From Bacteroidales bacterium (GTDB taxonomy: Bacteria > Bacteroidota > Bacteroidia > Bacteroidales > UBA10428): a DNA stretch of 15,149 bases. Position numbers and translations under genes: made by a program. Within the stretch, counting starts at the first letter, position 1. Every line of letters begins with the position of its first letter. The stretch lies in the NCBI GenBank assembly GCA_030626465.1, contig DAOUOU010000054.1:1-15149 (forward strand), in the 5' to 3' direction. Shown one piece after another: positions 1 through 5,885 of this stretch. The notes under the pieces were generated by a model, which was not told the DNA's origin, did no database searches, and was given only the letters and a program-made list of their open reading frames with translations.

Positions 1-112
1 CAACAGTAAAAGGAATATTTAACTTGTGAGCAATTCTTTTAACCAGTTTGACGAAAGTTTTTCTACCCTCATGAGAAGCAGTAATATCGAGAAATACCAA
101 CTCATCAGCACC
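1..112 (-). pseudogene. hisF: HisF internal fragment (codons about 46-82), inverted relative to the HisF C-terminal piece
   Basis: Read leftwards from base 112, the minus strand gives 37 uninterrupted codons beginning GADELVFLDITAS and ending NIPFTV. This is the beta2-beta3 region of the HisF (beta/alpha)8 barrel, the cyclase subunit of imidazole glycerol phosphate synthase in histidine biosynthesis. The next base at the window edge is a G, as expected for the GGG that normally follows. The first ~45 codons, including the catalytic Asp near residue 11, are absent: three codons upstream in this frame there is a TGA, and the DNA then becomes plus-strand hisF 3' sequence. The fragment runs off the left edge, so more of hisF may continue outside. 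The family assignment is from recognition of highly conserved residues; the cause of the inversion is not visible. Confidence 0.85.
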
Positions 113-412
113 CTGTTTTCATGGGCAAAAGAATCTGAAGATCGTGGTGCAGGAGAAATATTATTTACCTCCATGAATCATGATGGAACCAAGAATGGAT
201 TTGCATGTGAGGCCCTGGCAAAAATATCCGAATTGCTTACAATTCCTGTAATTGCATCGGGAGGTGCAGGAAATATGGAGCATTATGCCGAGGTTTTCAC
301 GAAAGGAAAAGCAGATGCGGGCCTTGCCGCCAGTATATTCCACTTTAAAGAAATTTCAGTTCCGCAATTAAAACAATATTTAAAGGACAGAGGAATCCCT
401 GTTAGATTGTAA
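113..412 (+). pseudogene. hisF: HisF C-terminal fragment (about last 99 residues)
   Basis: From LFSWAKE at 113 to the stop at 410-412, this is the C-terminal 99 residues of HisF. It includes the SMNHDGTKNGF loop, the phosphate-binding IASGGAGNMEH turn and the DAGLAASIFHF segment, and ends at the usual IPVRL-type terminus. Full-length HisF is about 250 residues, so this is barely 40% of the enzyme; it lacks both catalytic aspartates (near residues 11 and 130). An open frame can be extended upstream to a GTG at 26. The extra 29 residues are only the antisense translation of the inverted hisF piece at 1-112, so that start should not be used. No hisI or other his gene follows; the downstream spacer is repetitive. 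As it stands the product would not be functional. Confidence 0.9.
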
Positions 413-415
413 GTT

Positions 416-443
416 AAAAATGAAAAATGAAAAATTAAGAATT
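416..443. repeat. Short A-rich heptamer run
   Basis: Just after the hisF stop there are four successive 7-nt units: AAAAATG, AAAAATG, AAAAATT, AAGAATT. The run is degenerate and short. It could be chance in AT-rich DNA, but it shares the 7-nt period of the larger array in the same spacer. Confidence 0.45.
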
Positions 444-480
444 AGGAACCGAAACCAGTAGGGGAGCTCGATTGATAACT

Positions 481-568
481 GATGAACTGGTCAATCGGTG
501 AACTGATTAAATGAAGTTAATAAATCGTTATTCGTCATTTCACCAGTTACTCAGTTCTCCAGTTCATC
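481..568. repeat. Imperfect inverted repeat, 34-nt arms
   Basis: The left arm (481-514) starts GATGAACTGG and ends AAATGA. The right arm (535-568) is its reverse complement at 25 of 34 positions, with the outer 10 bp and inner 6 bp perfect and a 20-nt loop between. Each arm is itself quasi-repetitive (AACTGGTC/AATCGGTG/AACTGATT on the left, CCAGTTNNT-like units on the right). It lies in the convergent spacer between the hisF 3' end and the cyclase gene 3' end. A transcript hairpin is possible, but neither side has a clear U-tract, so it is not called a terminator. Confidence 0.6.
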
Positions 569-571
569 ATA

Positions 572-697
572 CTTCGGTCTTCCGACTCACTACTCACTAC
601 TCCCGACTTCCGTCTTCTGACTTCCGTCTTCGGTCTTCCGTCTTCTGACTTCCGACTTCCGACTTCGGTCTTCCGTCTTCTGACTTCCGTCTTCCTT
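572..697. repeat. Tandem heptamer array, 18 units of consensus CTTCNGN
   Basis: From 572 to 697 the sequence can be cut without gaps into 18 heptamers: CTTCGGT, CTTCCGA, CTCACTA (twice), CTCCCGA, then thirteen units that alternate among CTTCCGT, CTTCTGA, CTTCGGT, CTTCCGA and a final CTTCCTT. A higher-order block (TTCCGTCTTCTGACTTCCG) recurs at 608, 636 and 671, spaced 28 and 35 nt, both multiples of seven. There is no coding potential and no CRISPR-like spacers. The array ends 4 nt before the stop codon of the minus-strand cyclase gene, so it would be the first sequence transcribed past that gene. Heptamer short tandem repeats are known in bacteria such as cyanobacteria; its role here is unknown. 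Confidence 0.9.
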
Positions 698-701
698 CCT
701 G

Positions 702-2321
702 TCAAAGCTTATTCACCAGTTTTATGAATTCTTCATTCGGACGTATACCTTTTTTATCAGCAGAAAATTTGCTTTTTATTCGCTCCACGTAATACATGTT
801 TATTTTCCCCACATTTTTTGCTTCGATCTTGCCTCTGTGGGCACAATCAAAGTAGTCTTTGACATATTCATATGTTACTTCCGAAATATTTACCTTATTT
901 AACTTACCCAGGTTTTCCATTCGTGCGGCGGCATTGACGGTTTCACTCCAGATATCGTACGCAAATTTTTTACGACCAACAACTCCCGCAACAACAGGCC
1001 CGGTATGAATGCCAATTCTGAGGTCCCAATAAGGAATACCCTGTTTCCCATTCTTTTTAAGTTTTTGCATATAATCCATAATCTCTAAACCTGCAAGCAC
1101 CGCATCAACCGGATTTGATTTGTTTCGAAGCGGTAATCCACCTGCACACATGTATGCATCACCTATTGTTTTGATTTTCTCCAGGTAATGCTTACCTGTG
1201 ATCTCATCAAACTTTGCAAAGTAATCATCAAGAATAGCTACAAGATCTTTTGGCTCCAGCTTCTTGGTGTTCTTTGAAAAATCTTTGAAATCAGTAAATA
1301 CTACTGTAACATGTCTGTAATAACGCGTACCGGCTTTTCCTTTCGATTTGAGTTGTCGTGCCACCTCAAACGGGAGTATATTAAGAAGTAAACGCTCAGA
1401 TTTTTCCTGCTCATCTTCAATAAGACTTTTTTGTTCTTCGATTTCTTCTTTTTGCGATTCAAGCAGGGAATTAGCCTGTTCTAATCGTTCGGTAATTGCT
1501 AACATGCGACGATTTTGCTTGAAAAGCTCTTCCTCCTTCATCATTATAGGGGTTATGTCCGATTCAACGGCAATCAGCTTATGAACATTCCCGGTTGCAT
1601 CCAGTTGAGGTGTGAAAAAAGTCTGAAACCATTTTTTTCCATTAGGCAGGTTCTGACGGGTTTCAACGCTTGAAGGAGTTTTTGTCTGAAAACAACGACG
1701 GGCTTCCCGGGTAAAGTCCTTAAATGTCTTTATCTCATATATGTTATTACCAAATTGCTTTTTAAACTCGACGAATGAGATTTCATGCAATCTCTCAAAT
1801 CCCTCATTCACCCACTCAAGATTTCCCTTTGAATCAATAATAATGAAAGCATTTGGAGCATTTTCTGTGATTGTGGCCTTTTCTTCTAACAGTTGCCGTT
1901 CTTTCTCGTACAGATTGATTTTTGCACGGATTCTCTGAAGAGTCTGACCAATACTGAGTGCTTTATTTACTCTGGATCTCAGTTCATTGATATCAATGGG
2001 CTTGGAAATAAAGTCGAATGCTCCGAATTTAAAAGCCTCTCCAAAATTCTCATCTGTTTTGTAGGCGGTAATAAATATTACAGGAATTTCCTTCAGGTCT
2101 TTGTCTTCCTGCAATAACTTAAGGCTATCCAGACCAGACATTTGAGGCATTCTGATATCCATTAATATCAGATCGGGTTGAAGTTTGCGAGCTTTTTCAA
2201 AACCCTGCATACCATCCTCGGCAAAGAAAACATCGTATTTGCTTTTCTCCGAGTGTAAAATCCCCTCAATCAACTTGCTATTATGAATGTTGTCGTCAAC
2301 TACAAGTACTTTAAAGCTCAT
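702..2321 (-). CDS. Response regulator with PAS and class III adenylate cyclase domains
   Basis: This 539-residue cytoplasmic protein probably makes cAMP from ATP under phosphorelay control. Domains in order: a receiver (1-122) with acidic pocket D9/D10, phospho-acceptor D55, T85 and K107; a linker helix; a PAS domain (about 150-258); a long coiled coil (about 262-315); and a class III nucleotide cyclase (about 330-515). The cyclase has metal-binding D344 and D388, spaced 44 residues as in characterised enzymes; K384 and D456 at the purine-selecting positions, which favours adenine; and N463 and R467 for the transition state. All key residues are present, so activity is expected. There is no membrane segment. 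The cognate kinase is not encoded nearby. A TAATTTTTGC sequence about 35 nt upstream may be the -7 element. The 3' end abuts the heptamer array. The adenylate rather than guanylate choice is inferred from residues only. Confidence 0.93.
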   Translation of the reverse strand: MSFKVLVVDDNIHNSKLIEGILHSEKSKYDVFFAEDGMQGFEKARKLQPDLILMDIRMPQMSGLDSLKLLQEDKDLKEIPVIFITAYKTDENFGEAFKFGAFDFISKPIDINELRSRVNKALSIGQTLQRIRAKINLYEKERQLLEEKATITENAPNAFIIIDSKGNLEWVNEGFERLHEISFVEFKKQFGNNIYEIKTFKDFTREARRCFQTKTPSSVETRQNLPNGKKWFQTFFTPQLDATGNVHKLIAVESDITPIMMKEEELFKQNRRMLAITERLEQANSLLESQKEEIEEQKSLIEDEQEKSERLLLNILPFEVARQLKSKGKAGTRYYRHVTVVFTDFKDFSKNTKKLEPKDLVAILDDYFAKFDEITGKHYLEKIKTIGDAYMCAGGLPLRNKSNPVDAVLAGLEIMDYMQKLKKNGKQGIPYWDLRIGIHTGPVVAGVVGRKKFAYDIWSETVNAAARMENLGKLNKVNISEVTYEYVKDYFDCAHRGKIEAKNVGKINMYYVERIKSKFSADKKGIRPNEEFIKLVNKL

Positions 2322-2389
2322 ACCTCTTGATTATACTAAATTAAAAATAGCAAAAATTAGCCTTAGATCGAATAATCTTTTCCACACAC

Positions 2390-2422
2390 AAAAAAAGGAT
2401 TGCTGAAACTTGCAATCCTTTT
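2390..2422 (-). terminator. Rho-independent terminator downstream of rocD
   Basis: Perfect 11-bp stem AAAAGGATTGC / GCAATCCTTTT with an 8-nt loop. On the minus strand it is followed by a run of T, about 20 nt after the rocD stop. It separates rocD from the cyclase gene, so the two are probably not one transcript. Confidence 0.85.
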
Positions 2423-2442
2423 CTATCGTTTTTACTTAATTC

Positions 2443-3660
2443 CTAGATAAATTGTTTCATTGTTTTCGTAATAATTTTTATAGCCTCCATTAATTGTTGT
2501 TCAGAAATTACCAGGGGAGGTGCAAATCGAATGATATGTTCGTGGGTTGGTTTGGCGATGAGTCCGTTTTCTTTCATTGCTACACATACATCCCATGCTG
2601 TTTTTCTTTGTTTGGGGCGGATTGCTATCGCATTCAACAATCCTTTTCCACGCACCAGATCAACCATCTCATATTGATCGACAAGTTTTTGTATTTCTGC
2701 TCTGAATACTTTTCCCAGTTTCTCTGAATTCTCAGCGAGTTTTTCCTCTTTCAATACTTCAAGAGCAGCAATTCCAACTTTTGCCGCGACAGGATTTCCC
2801 CCATAAGTGGACCCGTGTTCTCCGGGACGAATACATAGCATAATATCATCGTCGGCCAGCACTGCTGAAACCGGATACATACCACCTGATAATGCCTTGC
2901 CCAGGATCAGTATGTCAGGACGTACATTTTCATGTTCACAGGCAATCATTTTGCCGGTTCGTGCCAATCCGGTCTGGACCTCGTCTGCAATGAACAGTAC
3001 ATTTTTTTCTTTGCACAGATCGTATGCTGCGCTAAGAAACCCATCAGCCGGAACATAAACACCTGCCTCACCTTGTATAGGCTCAACAAGGAAACCGGCT
3101 ATATTAGAATCTTCCAGTTTTTTCCGCAGGGCTTCGATATCGTTGTAAGGTATAATGACGAACCCCGGAGTATATGGACCAAATCCTTTGTAAGAATCGG
3201 GATCTGTCGACATTGATATGATGGTTATGGTACGCCCGTGAAAGTTCCCTTCACATACAATAATTTTAGCCTGGTTTTCCGGTATTCCTTTCTTCTCGTA
3301 AGCCCACTTTCTGCAGAGTTTGAGGGCTGTTTCATCACCTTCGACACCGGTATTCATGGGCAATACTTTATCGTAACCGAAATATTTGGTAATGTATTCT
3401 TCAAATTCTCCCAGACAATCATTATAGAATGCTCTCGAGGTTAGTGCAAGTATATTTGCCTGATCAACCATTGCCTTAACGATTTTTGGATGGCAATGTC
3501 CTTGATTTACTGCTGAATATGCCGATAGAAAGTCAAAATATTTTTTACCTTCCACGTCCCATACATAAATTCCTTCCCCTCTTGAGAGAACAACTGGCAA
3601 AGGGTGGTAATTATGTGCTCCAAACTTGTCTTCTTTTTGAATGAAATCCTGGCTAGTCAT
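2443..3660 (-). CDS. rocD: Ornithine--oxo-acid aminotransferase
   Basis: This 405-residue PLP enzyme moves the delta-amino group of ornithine to 2-oxoglutarate, giving glutamate semialdehyde and linking arginine/ornithine breakdown with proline and glutamate. It matches the family along its whole length. The PLP Lys is K255 (in ILGKALSGGMYPVSAV) and the pyridine-binding Asp is D226 (IADEVQTGLARTGK). Positions that bind ornithine in human OAT are matched: Y18 (NYHPLPV), Y48 (SAYSAVNQGHCHP), R143 (FHGRT) and E198 (EPIQGEAGV). These distinguish it from acetylornithine and GABA aminotransferases. The length is typical and the ATG at 3660 gives the normal N-terminus. It is cytoplasmic, probably monocistronic (a terminator follows), and has no arginine-catabolism neighbours here. 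Confidence 0.96.
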   Translation of the reverse strand: MTSQDFIQKEDKFGAHNYHPLPVVLSRGEGIYVWDVEGKKYFDFLSAYSAVNQGHCHPKIVKAMVDQANILALTSRAFYNDCLGEFEEYITKYFGYDKVLPMNTGVEGDETALKLCRKWAYEKKGIPENQAKIIVCEGNFHGRTITIISMSTDPDSYKGFGPYTPGFVIIPYNDIEALRKKLEDSNIAGFLVEPIQGEAGVYVPADGFLSAAYDLCKEKNVLFIADEVQTGLARTGKMIACEHENVRPDILILGKALSGGMYPVSAVLADDDIMLCIRPGEHGSTYGGNPVAAKVGIAALEVLKEEKLAENSEKLGKVFRAEIQKLVDQYEMVDLVRGKGLLNAIAIRPKQRKTAWDVCVAMKENGLIAKPTHEHIIRFAPPLVISEQQLMEAIKIITKTMKQFI

Positions 3661-3953
3661 AGTTTATTGTATAAATGGTTTAATATAAAATGTATTTTAA
3701 TACGCAAGTTTTGAATTTTTATGCAAAAAAAGAATGATAAAACGCAGTTTTTTGAGAAATTAAATAATACAAACTAAAATCTATCATTTTTAGATTAGTA
3801 TATTCTTCAATATGCAAACCATTCGTTACCTGATAATTGCAACTTTCCTTATTTATTTACGTATATAAAAGAGTATTTCATCCACAAAATCTCCTCTTTC
3901 ATAGATCAAAATGAGCTCTTTGTCATATTGCATTATTCACAAAACTACTGACT

Positions 3954-4379
3954 ATGAAAAGTTGTATTCTTTCACTATCTCAGAACAGGAACAAATTGTT
4001 CCGGATTATTTCCATTTTTTCCATAGTTTTTCTTCTATTACTGGGGACGAACTCTTCAAAAAGTCAAACAGGCATTGCAATATCCTCGATAATCTTACCT
4101 GACACTTCGCAGAATGTAAAAACTAAGGCTCCTGATGTGGTTATTAATCATGCTATGATCAAAAAATTTCTCGAAGTCAATTTTTCTGCCGGGAATTTAG
4201 ATTTCAGAAATATGATGATGACCTATAGCCTGGATTCCATGAAAGTTACCTTTGAGGCCTATATGAGAAGTAATGTTGGACTTGTTTCAGGAGCAGAAGC
4301 CAGTTCGGAGGACGATTCAACTTCACAAGAAAGCCTAATTGCTTATCCTGATTCCAGGATTGAAAATTATTCTTATTAG
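3954..4379 (+). CDS. Small putative exported protein, unknown function
   Basis: 141 residues, not recognised. The N-terminus has a basic stretch (NRNKLFR) and then a hydrophobic core (IISIFSIVFLLLLG, about 18-31). It is followed by a polar segment ending SKSQ, where signal peptidase could cut in the Bacteroidota manner. The mature part (about 100 residues) has no Cys and no recognisable motif; its last third is Ser/Glu/Asp-rich, suggesting disorder. The ATG at 3954 puts the hydrophobic segment at a normal distance from the start. The gene stands alone between the divergent rocD and a convergent small frame whose stop codon overlaps its own. It may be an orphan secreted protein or the 5' remainder of a longer gene. 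An overlapping frame at 3911-4102 is considered its shadow. Confidence 0.5.
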   Translation: MKSCILSLSQNRNKLFRIISIFSIVFLLLLGTNSSKSQTGIAISSIILPDTSQNVKTKAPDVVINHAMIKKFLEVNFSAGNLDFRNMMMTYSLDSMKVTFEAYMRSNVGLVSGAEASSEDDSTSQESLIAYPDSRIENYSY

Positions 4380-4525
4380 AAGTTCCCATCAGTCCCATAT
4401 TTCTCAGACTGATATATGTACCAGGAGTTAGTTGTGTTAGGACCATCTGGTAAATAGTATATCCAGGTATCCCCGTTTTCCACAAATTCGTTTCCATATC
4501 GAGGAACACCACCTAAGGATATCAT
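4376..4525 (-). CDS. Short reading frame (49 aa), possible 3' remnant of a larger gene
   Basis: The minus strand from ATG 4525 reads a 49-residue peptide rich in Gly, Asn, Tyr and Trp, beginning MISLGGVPRYGNEF and containing TWIYYLPDG and SWYIYQ. That composition suggests a real extracytoplasmic beta-rich domain, not noise, although no family is recognised. The same frame is open further upstream for 12 codons from another ATG (4576), three bases after the porin stop, and is broken only by a TAA at 4538-4540. If that stop is a mutation the product would be about 66 residues. There is no signal peptide. No terminator is visible between the porin gene and this frame, so co-transcription is possible. 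It could be a decayed gene end or a small gene; a competing longer frame on the same strand (4246-4512) has a less protein-like composition. Confidence 0.35.
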   Translation of the reverse strand: MISLGGVPRYGNEFVENGDTWIYYLPDGPNTTNSWYIYQSEKYGTDGNF

Positions 4526-4579
4526 TCCTTTTAATCTTTAGAACCCAAGGGTGTTTCGTAATCTTTCAAATTGCATAGA

Positions 4580-5662
4580 CTAAAAACTAAATTCGAAGTT
4601 CAAATAAATAAGCGATTTTGTGTTTATTTCTGTATTAGCGTGTAACCATGTCCTGTAATTAAGTGCCATTTTAATTCCTTTGACCGGTGAATATTGCATA
4701 CCTACTAATAGTAAGTTTCCATCCTCATCATAGTTCCATGTGTTATTCTCCCCTTCAAGCTTATTTGATCTGAAATCAATGAAGTTTCCAAAAACTTCAA
4801 ATTTATTACTGATGATGTATGTGCCATAGATTGTAAAACCTGAAAGATGATGATCCTGAGATGCAACATAATATTTGGTACCATTAAACTGGAGATTGTA
4901 CTCAACTCCGATATTGAATTTTTTATTCCTGTATCCGGCAAAAAAAGAAATATTCTGGATAGTAGATGTATCCGCAATTATTGAGTCGTTTTCATATTTA
5001 TCATACTTTTTCGAATTGGCACTATAATATGTTTTTAAAAGGACGCCTTTTACAGGCTTGTAAACCAGGTTGCCACCAAATTTGTGCATGCCGAAATCAT
5101 CTTGTAGCCTGGTATAACCCTCTCCATTTAACATGAATACATTAAGCTTTAAGGATTTGTGCAATGTTATTTCCGCATTTGCACCAAGATCGGCACTGGT
5201 TCCCAGTGCAAATTCATCCTGAAATGATTTATAGATATATCGATATCCCCAAAACTTTTCCTGATCGCTAAATTGATTCAAGCCAATCAGACCTAATGAT
5301 AGTTTTACAGGCTCAGCAACCTTCCAGTCTAACTGAGCATGCTTCAAGATAACAGTAAATCCAATTCCTTCGGTATCATCATTAAACCTTGCACCATCAA
5401 GAGTAATTTTTGCGGAAATATTTTCACTAAACTGGTATTTATATCCGAGGTAAGCACGTTGTAAAGCAAAGGAACTTTTTTTATTGGCATCTCCGGATAG
5501 CTTATAATTATAATTCCAGAAAACCTTACCAAAGGCTTGCCCACTTGGTTTAAAATCCACTTCTGTTTCTTCCTGGGCCAAAAGATTAAGGTTTAGCAAA
5601 AGAAAGGGTAAAATGAAAAGAAAAAGCTTTTTCAGAATAATAGTATTTGGTTTTGCTTTCAT
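4580..5662 (-). CDS. Outer-membrane beta-barrel porin, OprO/OprP-like
   Basis: This 360-residue protein has a clear signal peptide (basic KK, then LFLFILPFLLLNLNLLAQ, cut after about residue 30). The rest consists of alternating aromatic/polar beta strands with short turns, and the chain ends in Phe (FEFSF), the usual signal for insertion by the BAM machinery. Segments such as SFALQRAYLGYKYQFSENIS resemble the first strands of the phosphate-selective porin (OprO/OprP) superfamily, so a diffusion channel is the best guess. Substrate is not provable, but the next gene upstream on the same strand encodes a PiT phosphate transporter, which supports phosphate or another oxyanion. The PiT gene has its own terminator in the 223-nt gap, so the porin probably has a separate promoter. 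The barrel call is strong; the substrate is inference. Confidence 0.8.
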   Translation of the reverse strand: MKAKPNTIILKKLFLFILPFLLLNLNLLAQEETEVDFKPSGQAFGKVFWNYNYKLSGDANKKSSFALQRAYLGYKYQFSENISAKITLDGARFNDDTEGIGFTVILKHAQLDWKVAEPVKLSLGLIGLNQFSDQEKFWGYRYIYKSFQDEFALGTSADLGANAEITLHKSLKLNVFMLNGEGYTRLQDDFGMHKFGGNLVYKPVKGVLLKTYYSANSKKYDKYENDSIIADTSTIQNISFFAGYRNKKFNIGVEYNLQFNGTKYYVASQDHHLSGFTIYGTYIISNKFEVFGNFIDFRSNKLEGENNTWNYDEDGNLLLVGMQYSPVKGIKMALNYRTWLHANTEINTKSLIYLNFEFSF

Positions 5663-5846
5663 AATAATTAAGTGTTTGCTTAGATTCGTTTAAGAGTCGA
5701 AATTTGAACCAGTTGTCCTATAGTTTTTACAATCTGCTGATAAATAAATTTTTAATATTCTGTCCGAAAATATAAATAAAAATTGTTGCTTTTAAACTTA
5801 AATACCGGTTCTGAAAAAGAGAAGAAATGGCGTCAATTTACAGAGT

Positions 5847-5877
5847 AAAAAAAGCCGGATCTTCTTACCGGCCTTTT
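5847..5877 (-). terminator. Rho-independent terminator after the PiT-type transporter gene
   Basis: On the minus strand GGCCGG and CCGGC arms enclose an 8-9 nt loop (TAAGAAGAT region), flanked by AAAA on the 5' side and a T7 run on the 3' side. It lies about 10 nt beyond the transporter stop codon. Confidence 0.85.
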
Positions 5878-5885
5878 CATCAGTT

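Noticed and set aside
26..412. A complete 128-residue gene starting at GTG 26
   Set aside because: The first 29 residues are the antisense translation of an inverted hisF fragment; only 113-412 is true HisF.
572..697. CRISPR array
   Set aside because: Units are 7 nt with no unique spacers and no cas genes nearby.
3911..4102. 63-residue plus-strand frame
   Set aside because: It overlaps the signal-peptide gene at 3954 in another frame and has no signal or domain of its own.
4246..4512. 88-residue minus-strand frame
   Set aside because: It overlaps both the exported-protein gene and the 49-residue frame, and its composition is less protein-like than the alternative frame.
5663..5846. Promoter for the porin at TATTTTCG (5765-5772, minus)
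   Set aside because: The -7 match has one mismatch and there is no TTG at a suitable distance.
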